Source: Cacajao melanocephalus (Eukaryota; Chordata; Mammalia; Primates; Pitheciidae). From it: a stretch of DNA of 64,000 bases. Each line of letters opens with the position of its first letter. The first letter of the stretch is position 1. Positions 40,941 to 55,500 of the stretch are shown here, in pieces. The stretch is taken from positions 1-64,000 of the forward strand of contig CAUYLG010052137.1 of the NCBI GenBank assembly GCA_963573385.1. Reading direction: 5' to 3'. The position numbers were made by a program, and so were the translations under genes. The notes beneath the pieces are model-generated. The model was not told where the DNA came from, searched no databases, and worked only from the letters and a program-made list of their open reading frames with translations.

Positions 40941-41932
40941 TTATGAACTGAATTGTTAGCTACCTCCCAAAATTGAACTGAATCAGTTGCCTTTGCATGC
41001 AAAGTTTCAGGATATAATATTTATGCCTTTTAAAAGGCATAAATGAGAACTATTCAAATTGAAAAATATGAGTTATTCAAGTGCTAAAATGGCAATACAT
41101 TTTAAAGAGAAATAATATGAATGTGAAATTAACAGAATATGTTAAAATACACTATTGCAACAAAGATATCCATCTTCTAGAAAATCCTGCTATAGGCTTT
41201 TAAGATACAGTGGGGGAATTAAATGTTTTATATGCACACATGCTGACTAATGTCTTATTGACACAGAAGACAATAATCTACTGGAATGCATTGCTAGAAA
41301 ATTTTGGTTTGCCAAGTTTGAATGGCAAATAAATCTTTCTGAAATAGGTTTATATAATTATAAACATGTTACTGTAAACACTATGGATGAAAGTATAGCT
41401 AAAACTAAGAGATCATAATTTGAATTCTCAAAATAAGAAATTAGAATATATAGGGCAATGTAAATAAATGAAGCAAGTATAGGAGTAACCATCAATCCAG
41501 GATTATTATATTCAGTTGCTTTAGAGGGTACCACAATGATTTAAAGCACCATTAGAAAATATAAAGAAAAATGCACATGTATGAATAAGACACCTAACCA
41601 CAACCTAAAATTATAGTTATACTGTACACAACAACGATTTAGGAAGCCATCTCTCTAATATCTAAGAAGAGATTAAATAACAAGTATTTAGGTCTGAGGG
41701 ATTCAGTTTTCACATCTGGATTCCCCAGTATTCAGATCTTCACATTAGTCAGTATGTCTAGAAAATACACTGAGAAAGTACAAACAGTAGAAACATGATT
41801 AAAGCCCCTAACCTTTAGGCCAGTGGGTTTTATCAGATTTTTAATACACTGTGGCATGTATCTACATAGTTACATGCTATCAAAATAATGGAATTAAATG
41901 CTACTAAAATGCTATTTAAAAATTCATTTTAC

Positions 41933-42285
41933 CTATAGCAGTTTGCCCCATACATGCAGGATGTCCTCTTGACCTTGTTTTCTTCAGAACCTTGTAGAAC
42001 TGAATCAGTTGCCTTTGCATGCAAAGTGTCAGGATTGGAGGGATTAGAGCTGGACTCAGGATGAGACCCTTGAGACTCATCGCAGAATGACTTGCCCTGG
42101 GCACTTGAACAATTCTCAAAACAGCTCACTGCCTCATCTTCATGTGGTTTTCTTTTGGTGGCAATTTTACGTTTAGAAACTTTACCAAGTTCCTCTATTG
42201 GAAGTTTATTTCTCTGTGTATTAGTCTTAATATTATTCATCTCTGCATTACTTAATGTGACTGCAGAAAATGATTGTGGCATTTC
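41933..42285 (-). CDS. APLF: APLF exon: long linker and first half of PBZ1
   Basis: 117 codons plus two bases of the next Arg. It begins EMPQSFSAVTLSNAEM and is a polar, Ser/Lys-rich linker, ending KVKRTSCMYGANCYR with the first Cys pair of PBZ finger 1 (C-M-Y-G-A-N-C). Basic clusters VSKRKIATKRK and NKVKRTS could serve as nuclear localisation signals (inference). Relative to the human sequence as I recall it there are several substitutions, for example CFENC where human has CSENC. The linker is expected to evolve quickly. Acceptor TATAG before 42285, donor GTAAAA after 41933. Confidence 0.95.
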
Positions 42286-42587
42286 CTATAAAACAAATAT
42301 GAATAACACCAGAAATAAATGAAACATTTTTAAAAAGAAACTCAAGCATATCAGCACAAAACTACAAGATCCATGCAAAATGTAAACTTAAAACTTCAAG
42401 ATTCACATTTTAAAGTTATTAAATGCCACTCTTTTCTGTTCTCAGTTTAATAACTTAAAACATTTTTAGTTATTAGAAAAGAAATTTACAGTTGTATTAA
42501 ACCTTTACAATCATGTCAAACCTTCAGTGAAAAATAACCAGAAAATACAATAAAATATGAGAAGACATCTGCTTTCATTAAATGTAA

Positions 42588-43005
<418 letters not shown>

Positions 43006-43639
43006 TAATGTATAATACATTATTTCTGCCCTCTAAATATAATCATGATTTTAACGTAGCCGAATGATAAAATTGTTCTGCCCCCACGGAAAATTCTGCA
43101 AGATCTGATTCTTTTTCCAAGTTGGTCAGAACATAGCTTTATGCAAAATTTAAAGTCTTAAGACTTTAAATTTGTCTTAATAAAGGCTTAAGTTTAACCA
43201 AACTGAAAGTGCTTTTAACCAAATAAATACTCTCATTAGCACTGCAGAACCTTATAATTTGTACTTACTACCAGCACAAACAATAAGCCTGGTCTTATTC
43301 TGTTAAAAACGATCTCTTAATTACTTATACTTCTTGTGGAGTAGAAACAATGCTCAGATAAACCCCAGTCCTCCTGGTAACCATTTCCAGGATGTGATAA
43401 CAACATACCAGATACACATCAATGTTTGCTTCCATTTATAATGAAGGACTCATGCATGCTGGATGCCATCTGAAAAAAAGCTGGTTTTACATTACCTAAT
43501 ATTTAATAGCTTAAATTTCTTAAGAAGATATTTCATTTTTAAAAGAGTACATAAATTTACAATGCTACCAAAACTGACTGACTGCCTGAAGAAAAAGAAC
43601 CTAGATCTTATCATGGTTCTTACAGTAACAGATAACCTA

Positions 43640-44130
43640 TGAGGAAAAAAATCCTTTGGCTATCTCTTGGAGCTGACCCTCACTGCAACATTCATATCAT
43701 AGCTCTCTAAAACATATGCCCTTTGCTCTCAAGCTGCACAATTACACCCCAATCTCATCCCCCAAACTACAGGACCAACTGGCCGGTGTCAGCAACTGGA
43801 ATTCTCGAGTGAGAATTGGGCAATCCTAACCCAGCCCCCTACTTAGTAGTCCCTCGCTGGGTCAGTTCTCCCCAGTTTTCTTTTTCATTGTTCAGGTAGC
43901 ACTGGCTAACGGATGTTCAATAAAATGTATCTCTTGTTCCTGTTGGCATTTCCAAACTCCACAAGTAATTCTCTTAGAGTGTCCCTCTTCTCTTGATTTT
44001 GGAAAAGGAAGAATAATTTCTCCCATAAACACTGCACTTCCCTTAACCCAAAAACCTTTTGGCCTCTTAATTCTCTTTGTATAAAGCCTAGGGGTTGGGA
44101 TGGTGGTCACTTTTCATACCTTTCAATAAA
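43640..44130. repeat. Unassigned block, possible LTR
   Basis: A GC-richer stretch with an AATAAA-like signal (CAATAAAATGTATCTCTTG near 43918) followed by TTGTTCCTGTTGGCATTTCC. The makeup is unlike the surrounding intron and recalls a solo LTR, but I do not recognise the family or its TG...CA ends. Confidence 0.3.
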
Positions 44131-46059
44131 CCATAAAGGGAAAGGGCTGTTTTTTATTGCTGAGGGCCCCTTAACATGGGATACTTTATTAGTACTTCTG
44201 TTCACAGCTTTGAGCCTTAGCAGCAGTTCTGGGACAGCAGGGAAACAATTCCACTCAATATCCTAATACATTTAAAAAAAAAAAAAAAAGCACAAATAGG
44301 GAAGTGGTTAAAAAAATTAGATTATATTCTTATTTTGAAACACTATGCAGACATTAAAATAAAAACATCTAAAGATGTTTTTAACTAAACAAGAACAAAC
44401 AATATCTATACTGTGATGCCATTTAGTTTTTAAAAAATTCCTTATATATCTATGTGTGCCTTCACTGTGTAAATCCAAATGAAAAGAGTTAAAAGTATAC
44501 AAACCAAAAAATTAGTAAGGCAATGATACTGAAGGATGAAGCAAATGGAGGTTTTCATTCTTCAAATGCTTCTGATACTTCTATTTTTGACGATAAGCAT
44601 GTATTATATTGCCATTTAAAAATAAAAAACAAACCAACAAAATGAAATATAAGAAATGAAATGTAGAGTATCATATTTCAACTCCGTCAACTTCCATGAG
44701 AGATTACAGAAGAGTTTGTTTTATTTTTAAATCCTCACAAGGAGTATGTTTAATATGTTAACTTATTCTAAAACAGAAAGAAATGTTAAAGTCCAAAATA
44801 TCAATACTATGGATCAGAGGTTCTCAAATATATTTTAAGAGGATCAAAAGCTAGAAATCATAATGCTCTTCATAAACTCCATGAAATACTGATTTATAGT
44901 ACACCCTTGGCATTCAAGAATTTAACATTCATAAATTATTTATAAATGGTCCCAAAATCCATTACATGCAGTAATTTGTAAGTTTGCTGAGACAGAAATT
45001 TGCACTGTGCCAATTACAAAGCTCAGGAGCTAGAGTAAGTCACTGAACTGGCAGTGAGGGAATAGGAAAGATGGAAGGTGCTCTGTACTTAGAAGTAGGA
45101 GAAAAGCAGAGAGTTCTATATTTCCTAGGCATCCCACATTGTTTATTTCTTAGATTAGATGAAGATGCGCAGGATTAAATGTGGAAGTCTGGTGACTCAG
45201 GATAGAGTAGCCAGATCCCCTACAATGTAAATATACATGTTAGAGACCTGAGGGACTGAAGAGCATGGAGCTGATAAAGGGTGACCTGGGTGTTTGGAGG
45301 TGGTGGGAAGGTATTATTAAGGCTATTAAAATAGCCGGTTAACCTATCAAACAAGTCCTTCTCCTGACCCTCAACCTGCCCCTTCAGTGTTAATGTACTA
45401 GAAGGGAGAAGATAAACAACTTCCACCTAGAACAAATTCAATAAAGTAATTTATTGTTGTTTCCAAACTGCTCCTGGCAAGAATGTCTGCGGTGATAAAT
45501 TACCTTAAAAGTTCTGTATCAATTCCATTAACACTGATGTGCTACAAGACTAAAAACTCCTAACCTCCAGCCCCAACTTCACTCCTGAGCTTCAAACTCA
45601 TACATTCAACCATTAGCTACACATTTCTTTCTCAATATTCTATGCTCCTCAAACTCTAAACGTCAAAACTGACATTCTGCCTCTGTGTTCTCTGGCATAG
45701 TTTCTGCCAACACATTTCACCTATTCATGCTAGCCAGAAATGTTGAAGTCTATCTTTTATTCCTTCTTGCCCTCTCTCCCCACATCCAAGCAAGAAGTCC
45801 TACAATTTTATTCCTAAATACTTATATAATCCAATACTTCTTACCATCCTGAAAGTCACTGCCCTAGCTTAGATTCTCTATTTCACCATTGTGTTAATGC
45901 CACAATCTCTTCCCTTAACTCCAAGTCTTTAATCTTGTTCTTTTCCAATCTCTCCTCTAGCAAGCTGCCAGGATTATCTCTGTGACTGAAAACACTTCAA
46001 GGGCCCCTCTCTATAAACTGGTGGCACTGCTGTCTTCACCCTCATCTCACACTGCCATC

Positions 46060-46497
46060 TATCTGAGGCCTGGTAACTTGCTCTGACCAAAAGAATTCAG
46101 CATAAATGACAATTCCAGTTGTAGGCCTTAAAAGATCTAACAGCTTTGACATCACTTTTTTGGGGCCCAGCTGTCAGGTAAAGACGCTCAGTCTGAGCTA
46201 CTTCATGGTACAAGGAGGGAGGTGAGCCCAGCCAGCCCCCAGCCATTCCATCAACCTTTGCTGAGGCACCATTCACATGAGTAAAGCTATCACAGATGCT
46301 CCATCTTCAGCTGAGTTCTCAGCTGAATGAAGCCCAGCTGACACCAAAAATGTGTCATAAAAGAATTGCCCAACTGAGTCCGGCCAACCTTCGCAAGTAT
46401 AAGACAGAATATAATCATAATCACTGATATAATCATGTTGTGTTAGGCCACTAAGTGTTGAAGTAGCTTGTTTCACAGCAATAGAGAGCTAAAACAC
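46060..46497 (+). mobile_element. MLT1-like MaLR solo LTR
   Basis: The 3' end reads GTTGTGTTAGGCCACTAAGT, then GTTTCACAGCAATAGAGAGC, the standard MLT1 ending (CACTAAG ... CAGCAATAGATAAC). The left part has GGTAACTTGCTCTGACCAAA. An old non-coding LTR of an endogenous retrovirus-like element. Confidence 0.65.
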
Positions 46498-46589
46498 TTT
46501 ACCATACTACTTTCACTTATGTTGTTTCAGTTAGGCTTCCATCATTTACAAGAGTTCTCATTAGATTATGTAGAGGAAATACATTGTCT

Positions 46590-47100
46590 TAGTCTGTTTT
46601 GTAACTGCGATAACAATATCACAAACTGGGCAATTTATAAAGAACAGAAATTTATTCTCTCACAGTTCTGGGGTCTGGAAAGTCCCAGATCAAGGCACCA
46701 GCATCTGGTGTGGGCCTTTCTACTATGTTCTTACATGAGGGAAGGTGGAAGAGCATGAAAGGATGAATGCTGTGTTATTCATGGCAGAAGAGTGAAAGCA
46801 TAAACCTACTCCTACAAGCCAAGCCCACCTTGTTATAGAGATGAGGTCTCCTTATGTCGCCCAGGCTGACCTTAAACTCCTGAGCTTAAGCAATCCTCCT
46901 GCTTCAGCTTCCCAAGTAGCTGGGACTATAGGCACTGCATCCAGCTTTGCAAGCCCTTTTTACAGCAGCATTATCCATTCATGAGCATGGAGCATATAAC
47001 CTAAACAGCCTCCCATTAGGCCCACTTCCCCATACTGTTGCACTGAGGATTAAGTTTCAACATAAATCTTTGGAGGAGACAAAAACACTCAAACCATGGC
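46590..47100. mobile_element. Old interspersed element, split by an Alu monomer
   Basis: Outer parts: CTTAGTCTGTTTTGTAACTG, ACTGGGCAATTTATAAAGAA and CACAGTTCTGGGGTCTGGAA on the left; TCCATTCATGAGCATGGAGC, CCCCATACTGTTGCACTGAG and AAGTTTCAACATAAATCTTT on the right. I know the pattern as a frequent mammalian repeat but cannot assign the class with certainty. Confidence 0.5.
46830..46945 (-). mobile_element. Alu left-arm monomer (FLAM-like)
   Basis: Reversed Alu arm: GAGATGAGGTCTCCTTATGT, CGCCCAGGCTGACCTTAAAC, TTCAGCTTCCCAAGTAGCTG. About 115 bp, inserted into the older element around it. Confidence 0.7.
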
Positions 47101-47391
47101 AACCATCCTTTTCACTAAAGTTAATCAATTCAAGTACCCTCATTTTCACTTCTAGACAGTTACATAATTTTGTAGAAAGATATACAAGAACTGATGAAAA
47201 AGATAGACTATTTCTGAAAACTGTCCTATGAAGAGAAGTTACTAGAGTCACAAAACTCTTTTCATAGTCTAATATGTATGGTAGAAAAATTCATTATACC
47301 CAAAATGAAAAGACCTACGTTTGAAGCCAAGGTTCCTAACAATGTGAACTTGGGCCTTAGTTTCCTCTGAGGCGTTCAATGATGGTACATC

Positions 47392-47510
47392 AGCAGCTCT
47401 CAACTTTGAAGGGACACTAAAATTTGGAGAGTTTAAGATACCACTGATGCACAGGCTCCACACACCAAATGAATCAGAATCTCAGAAATAAGGTCTGGTT
47501 GGGCAAAAGT
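47392..47510 (+). mobile_element. MER5A-like fragment
   Basis: CAGCTCTCAACTTTGAAGGG at left, then ACTGATGCACAGGCTCCACA and AATGAATCAGAATCTCAGAA, in the order of a MER5-type hAT fossil. Weak. Confidence 0.4.
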
Positions 47511-49201
47511 GATTTTTGTCCCTTCTCTCCACTGCTTCTCCTACTTTTCCAAAAGAGAATGTAATTCATTCCAAGCACATTGATCCAAATGTAGGCCTGG
47601 CTAAACTGTTCTTGGTTTTTTTGTAGCTGGCAACCTCCTGTCATTAGACTAGATAGGCGAGCCTAGCCTCTTGTTTCCTCTCACCTGCTCTGCACTATAG
47701 CCATCTCTTTAGGACTAGCTGTCCTAAAGGTTCAGTGTTCAGACTCAAACTAGTCAGGGATGGAGAGTGGGGTTTGCAAAGGCCCTGCTGGGATCTTCAG
47801 TTTAAGTCATGTTCTCTGCCTCAGCTTTACGAGAGAGCCCTGCATAAAGAATCATGAAAACTTAAGCCTTATTTTTCCTGTGCTAGAAGAGGTAAATCTC
47901 CCTTAGAAGGAAGGAAAGAAAAAGCAATTGGCCAGATAGAACTTGGGCATTTTGGGGACCTGGCTGTAATACTCCCCTGATGGCATCAAAACCTCACAAT
48001 ACCTTGAATATTTTGAATCTGCTCCTCTCTATAATCTATCAATTAAGATGTTTCTCAAAGTTTTTCTTGTGATTATCAAACTTTATGGGTTGGGATAAAT
48101 AGAAGAAAACATGTATACTATAGATTTGCTTATGAATACAATAATTTCTCTTAAAGGCAACGTCAATTGTCATGTTCAGAGTTCAGAGAATACAGTATAT
48201 GAGGGCTCAAAGTTTATACAAAAAAATTTTATTTCAATAAGTTTTATGGCAAATATATGTGAGCCAGAAAACATTCTGTTTTCATTTATTAAGCTTGCCT
48301 CCATAAGTAAAGCAAAGGAATTGAGTGTATAGTGACCAGGCCCCACTTCTCTAGCTGGAAGACAGGCTCCAGTGAGAAGCTGGTTCCTGTCTCTGGGCAA
48401 GAGGGGAGGAGTCAGAAGAATATATTCAAAGACTGACCTCTAACTTAGATGCGGGCCTTTCAATCATTTTAGTACACAGTCTTCTACGACCAATCCTCTT
48501 CCTTTGGTTTTCCCTGAGACTAAGACAGGGATCCATCCACAGAGCTCACCCACGAGACTACAAGGATCATGAAAACCGTCATCATAAGCCACCTCTCACT
48601 AGAGAGTAAGCATACCTGAACTTTCTGTCCAGGGGCCATCTCTATCTTTCTCTCTCTTTTTAAGTACTTGTAATAAACAGTTCTCATTTTCTTTAAGTAC
48701 CCAGTGTCACAGAATGCATATTTCAGTCAAACCATTCTAGTGAGTTAGCAAAAAACTGAAAGAGGAAAGAAGGTCTAGAAATACTGTGAGTCAGCCCAGA
48801 AGTGATCCTGCAACAGGCAATTAAGAACTATCCCATCATTTGTTTTTCTCATCACACTTCGCAAGAAAATGGTGGTTAAATGCAATCTGAGAACAACCAA
48901 TGAAATAAGAGAAGCCAGGTTTTCACAATGGAGGTGCCAAATTATGACCAGAGTCAAGGGGTCTCCACTTTTCTTTCCAGTCTGAAAATTTCTAAATGTC
49001 ATGGTTTTATTTTCTGCAAAGCAAACAAATACTATATTAAAGATTTGTATCAGTAAGTCTGAAAAAAATTGGGCTAGTTTTTGTCTTCATAGACTCAACA
49101 AAAAAAATGCAGTTCTGGCTTCTCCTTGTACCACATTTGATTAATTTCTATCTAAAACACCTAACAAAGAAACAATCAAATAATGAATTTTTAAAACTCA
49201 C

Positions 49202-49383
49202 CTTGGTTGAAATGACAGAGTCTTCCTGATCAGCATTTTTGCACTTTTCTCCTGTGTCTTGTTCTGCTGACGTATTTTCTGAACTTCCTGCAGAAATTAA
49301 TTGCCTTCTTCCTTGCTGTGCTATGTTTAGTTGGGTGTTATCCTTGCAGATTTCTTCTTTTCCACTTCCCTGGGTTACATTAC
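49202..49383 (-). CDS. APLF: APLF exon: Ser/Gln-rich linker
   Basis: Sixty codons after two bases that complete a Gly. It begins NVTQGSGKEEICKDN and ends DQEDSVISTK. The content is polar and disordered with many Ser, Thr, Gln and Glu; no folded domain is seen. Acceptor TTTAAG before 49383 has a long T/C tract upstream; donor GTGAGT after 49202 is a strong consensus. An Alu starts only about 85 bp into the upstream intron. The link to its neighbours rests on both the phase and the similarity to human APLF. Confidence 0.93.
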
Positions 49384-49454
49384 CTTAAACACACATAAAG
49401 AAAAAGAAGAAGAATATTATCTTCCATATTTTCAAATGTCAATAATCCATACTA

Positions 49455-49700
<246 letters not shown>

Positions 49701-49854
49701 AGAAAAAGGATAAAGGGGCAAATAAAATTAAAGTTCCATTTATAGTAACGCTAACTTGAAAACACTTATGTGCAAATCTCAGAAAGTATTAGGCAGCAAA
49801 ATGGCCACGGGCTCCAGCCCTGGATTCTGCCAGGCTGAGATGCCAATGGGGGCT

Positions 49855-50371
<517 letters not shown>

Positions 50372-50559
50372 AACATAACCCAAACAGGAGAGTGATATCT
50401 ACCAACTTTGCCCATGAAGTAAATAAATTTCAATAATAATGGACATTGTATCCCATAAAATACTTACCCAAAGTTCAATGTAGTTGGCAAACCTAAGTCA
50501 CTATCATATTTTGTTAACAAATTCATAATTGTCCATGGCAAACTGTCTTTCTCCCCTAC

Positions 50560-50690
50560 TTAAGAGTGATGTCTTCATGAAGGCAAAAACTTTACATGCC
50601 TTGTTCACTGTTCCTCCCTTGTGTCTCTAGTACCTGCAACTGTGCTTAGCACAAAACTGGTGTTCAATAAATATTTCTGACTAAATGAAT
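50560..50690 (+). mobile_element. L2 3' end, plus strand
   Basis: CATGAAGGCAAAAACTTTAC, TTGTTCACTGTTCCTCCCTT, ACTGTGCTTAGCACAAAACT and TTCAATAAATATTTCTGACT give the L2 3' terminus in order. Confidence 0.7.
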
Positions 50691-50784
50691 TCTGAACATA
50701 AACAATTTGTCCAAAGATTCTCTTAAGGAGCCAGGATATAGGTATGTAAAGCAATATGTAGTCATTATTCCAATATTCTAAAGC

Positions 50785-51012
50785 AGGGATTAGCAGATAT
50801 TTTCTGTAAAAAGCCAGAGAGTAAATACATTAAGCTCTGTGGGCCATACAGTGTCTGTCACTACTACCCAACTCTGCCCTTGTAACATGAAAGCAGTCAC
50901 AGACAATACATATATGGCTGGCCATGGCCATGTTCCAATAAAACTTTATTTATAAAAACAGGCAGTGGGCCAAATTTGGCACATGGGCTGTAGTTTGCTA
51001 AGTCCAGTTCTA
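50785..51012. mobile_element. hAT-type MER fossil
   Basis: TTAGCAGATATTTTCTGTAA, GTGGGCCATACAGTGTCTGT, GTTCCAATAAAACTTTATTT and GGGCCAAATTTGGCACATGG. This is the well-known pattern of a small non-autonomous DNA transposon; the exact MER number is uncertain. Confidence 0.65.
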
Positions 51013-51799
51013 AAGGACATTCAAGTAGCCTGAAATAACATTCCCTCTTTAAGTTGAGGAAAGAACTGCCAATGGAATACTGTCCTTATTATCAAATAGA
51101 AATATCAGTTGAACTAATATAAAAATAATATATTTATCAAAGGACACTTGTGAATAAACTATTCTAAAAATTAAACTTTAACTAAATTATTTAAATATTC
51201 ATCATGAATCTAAATTAGGAAATATTTCATATCATTTCTGGAAACTGTCATAAACATGACTTAATAGGACTGTAAATGACCAAATGCTGTAACAGTTATG
51301 AATTAAATCAAGTGAAATATTGAACTAATGGTATTGCTGATTATGCTAAGAACTATAGTAAATTAAACAAGACACAGCTTCTACTCAAATGGTAGCCTTT
51401 ATATTCCAAGTGTCACACATGTACCCCAAATTCTAAAATTAAAAAATCATATATTTAAAATACTCAAAACTCCAAATTCTTTACTACAAACCCCCTGTAG
51501 GGACCAGGGCTAATTTTTGTTTTTTTGCATGAGAAGCCATTTTGATACTATTAAAATGCTCTTCACAAAGAGTATATAAAAAATGAATAGCTTAAAATGG
51601 CTCAAAACAGTCTTTATATCTGGTATGACAAATATTCTTCTGAAATATAAAATAGGTACAGTTAAATGATAGAAATATAAAAGAAATTAACTATTAATAC
51701 AAAACAGCTTAATTTTAACTATTAATAATGGCACTTACATGAGCTGTTATACTAACACTACATGAACAATAGCTCAATTATATATATGTATCATTAAAA

Positions 51800-52740
51800 A
51801 TACATCCATCCAATCTTACCCTCTAGAGGAACTACTCCCAAACAGCTATATTAACTATTACATGCATATGCTTCTCAATTATTTTCCTGTGTTTAAGTAA
51901 ATATATCTATAAATACATATGCATAAACACATACAGGACTAAAAGTACAAATGTTATTATTTCTGTGGTTTAAATACCTACGATTGCAATTTCTGGATCA
52001 AAGTGTATCGTCTATGTAAAAATTTAAGAGATACTACAAGTGACTTTGAAAGGCTTTACTAATTTATACTTCCACAAGTAATGTACGATAATACTCCTTT
52101 CTGCCAACACTGGATATTATCAATTGCTTAAATGTTGATGAGTTAATGAACAAAAAATGGTAACTAGTTGTTTTCAATTTACATTTTCCTACCTGATAGT
52201 AAAGTCATATATTTACTATTTGTATTTATCCTTCTGTAGTATGTCATATATAATGTCCAAAGTTTCTACTGAGTTTTATCATTTTTGTTACTAAGTAGAC
52301 AATGTTTAAAAAACCTTCTTTTATAAATGTGGTAGATATATCTCAATATATCATTTGCCAGTCTGTTATTTATCTCTGACTTTATTTATAGTATCTTTTG
52401 CATACAAGTATTTTTCCTTTTTATTTAGGTAAATCTATCAGTTTTTCCCTTAGGATTTCAGGTTCTCTATCACCTTAAGAAAGTGTACAGAAGTAATCAG
52501 AATATTTTTCCCATACTTTCTTCAAATGTCTTGTTTTAATTTTTATATTAAGACTATTAACTCAATAGAAATTTGTTTCTGAATGTAGTATAAAGTAGTA
52601 TTTTAACACTATTTTCTTCCAAATGAAGAGCCAATTTTCTCAATGTCATTTGTTGAATAATGTATCTTTTCTCCATCAGTTTGAACTGATACACATTTAT
52701 ATATTAAATGTATGTTTTTTAAATTTGTTTCTGGGTGTTT
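51800..52740 (-). mobile_element. Ancient LINE-1 (L1M/HAL1-like) fragment
   Basis: Reversed L1 text: GGATCAAAGTGTATCGTCTA, TACTTCCACAAGTAATGTAC, TGTTGAATAATGTATCTTTT. Heavily diverged. Ends at a T run near 52747. Confidence 0.5.
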
Positions 52741-52839
52741 CGTTCTTTTTTTTTTTTTTAATTGGTCTAACTAACTTACCTATTCCTCTACCAGAATTAT
52801 CAACTACTAAAAACAGGCATCAGGCTCAGATCAGGAGAG

Positions 52840-53560
52840 TTCCATGAAGAAACATAATTTTTCAATTATTCAAATTGTCCCTGACCATATATGGAAAACC
52901 TCTCAATTCAGTGCTCTAACATTAAAATCTCACATAGAAGGCATACATAAAGAAAAATATGGACTAACCATAACTCTAAATATAGATAGAGATATCCTAG
53001 GTCAAATATTAGCAGATTTAATCTAACAGAGTATAAAAATAATAAGTTATCCAAAGACTGAACTTATTCCAGGAACACTAGCATAGTATATTACATTAGG
53101 ATATCTACTAATATCATTAATTACATTAACACATGAAAATGCAGAACTATTTCTATACCAAAACATTTTTAAAATAATTCAACACTTATTCCTGAAAAAA
53201 CAGTAAAAATAAAATGAACCATACTAAACATGAGATGACTATTCATCAGAATCTAATACCAACCATATAAAATGCCAAAATACTAAGAGAATTTCTATTA
53301 AAATCAGGAACAAGAACAGACCAATTTTAACCATTTTTATTTAAAGTTTATAGGGTTAAGCTAATAAGACAAGAAAAGAAAGCAGTAGGTAGATCAGAAG
53401 AGCAAAAATTATCCTAATTCTATAGATAATATGATTATACAGATAGAAAATATGAGGTTCAAAAACTATTAAAATTAGATAACTTGGTAAAGTTGCTGGA
53501 AACAAAGTAAACAGAATAACTAGCACTTTACATAAATGTAAGTACATTTTGAACTGTAGT
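52840..53560 (+). mobile_element. Ancient LINE-1 (HAL1-like) fragment
   Basis: Plus-strand fossils of L1 ORF2: ACATAGAAGGCATACATAAA, TATTAGCAGATTTAATCTAA and ATTAAAATCAGGAACAAGAA. No frame survives. Confidence 0.5.
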
Positions 53561-55130
53561 CCAATTAAAATAATGCTAGCTTAATATTTATAAACTGTAT
53601 CAAATTGCCACACTGAAAATATTCACAGTATAAAATTAAATGCAAACCAAACAGTATGAGGACCAGTTTAATCTTCACCAGCATGTGCCACATTTTACAA
53701 CTTCATATTGGAAGCTTAGAAGATGGAGGAAGAAGAGCTCTATGGAATGGCATGGTACAAGTGAAAATATAAAAGCTCCTTTTACAATCTACCAAGAGTA
53801 TCCTAACCTAAGAGTTATGATTAATCTGCAGCCTGGAAGGCTGAAGGAACAGAGATAACAGGAGTTCAAGAAAGGGGAGTCTCTGAAAGCCTTTCCCTAA
53901 ATATATTTAGTTATCAATCACTAAGGACATGTAAAAAAATTTAGCCCAGGCCTGAGAAACTCATGACAACATCCAAGAGCTAGTACCTGAGATATAAAAA
54001 ATAAAATAAATTAGAACTATATTGGCTGTCTACTTTCAACACTTCCATTCAACATAGCACTGGAAGTCTTAGCCAGAGCAACCAGACAAGAGAAAAAATA
54101 AAGCGCATCCAAATCAGTAAAGAGTCAATGAGACAAACTGTCATTGTTTCCTGATGATATGATCATATACCTAGAAAACTCTAGAGACACATCCAAAAAG
54201 CTCCTAGAACTGATAAATTCAGTAAAGTTTCAGGATACAAAACCACTGTGCACAAATCCTTAGTACTGCTATACACCAACAGTTCTTGAGAATCAAATCA
54301 AGAACTCAACCCCTTTTACAATAGTTGAAAAAAAAAAGCAAAGCAAAAAGAAAAAATGAAAAACAAAACAAAACTTAGGAATATACCTAACCAAGGAGGT
54401 TAAATACCTCTACAAGGAAAACTATAAAACACTGCTAAAAGAAATCACAAATGACACAAACAAATGGAAACATATCCCATGCTCATGGATTGGTAGAATC
54501 AATATTATGAAAATGACCATACTGCCAAAAGTAATCTACAAATTCAATGAAATTCTCATCAAAATACTACCATCATTCTTTATAGAACTAGAAAAAGCAA
54601 TCCCAAAATTCATGTGAAACCAAAAGATAGTCCAAAGCAAGTCTAGCCAAAGCAACACTGAGCAAAAAGAACAAATCTGGAGGCATCACATTACCTGACT
54701 TTAAACTATACTACAAGGCTACAGCCAGTAAAATAGGATGGTACTGGTATAAAAACAGGCACATAGACCAATGGAACAGAATAGATAAGCCAAAAATAAA
54801 ACCAAATAATTACAGCTAACTGATCTTCGACAAAGCAAACAGAAATATAAATTAGGGAAATGACACCCTACTCAACAAATGGTGCTGGGATAATTGGCAA
54901 GCCACACATAAAAGAATGAAACTCGATCCTCAACGCTCACCTCATACAAAAATCAACTCAATATGGCTTAAAGACTTATTAACTAAGACCTGATACCATA
55001 AAACTTCTAGAACATCAGAAAAACCCTTCTAGACATTGGCTTAGGCAAAGACTTCATGACCAAGAACTCAAAAGCAAAATGCAATAAAAACAAAGACAAA
55101 TAGATGGGACTTAATTAAACTAAAAAGCTT

Positions 55131-55500
55131 CAATGAGTTCATGTCCTTTATAGGGACATGGATGAACCTGGAAACCATCATTCTCAGCAAACTGACACAA
55201 GAACAGAAAATCGAACACCGCATGTTCTCACTCATAGGTGGGTGTTGAACAATGATAACACAAGGACTCAGGGAGGGGAGCATCACACACTGGGGTCTGT
55301 TGGGGGGAAACAGGGGAGGGACAGCAGCGGGTGGGGAGTTGGGGAGGGATAATATGGGAAGAAATGTCAGATATAGGTGATGAGGAGGAAGGCAGCAAAT
55401 CACACTGCCATGTGTGTACCTATGCAACAATCTTGCATGTTCTTCACATGTACCCCAAAACCTAAAATGCAATAAAAAAATAAAAATAAAAATAAAAAAT
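55131..55500 (+). mobile_element. LINE-1 (L1PA-like) 3' end, nested in an older L1
   Basis: Starts within the last ORF2 codons (AATGAGTTCATGTCCTTTAT), has the G-rich 3'UTR tract at about 55270-55350 and ends in an A-rich (AAAAATAAA) tail. The host text AAAAAGCTTC before and AAAAAATCTTC after suggests a short duplication. It is 370 bp long. Confidence 0.85.
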
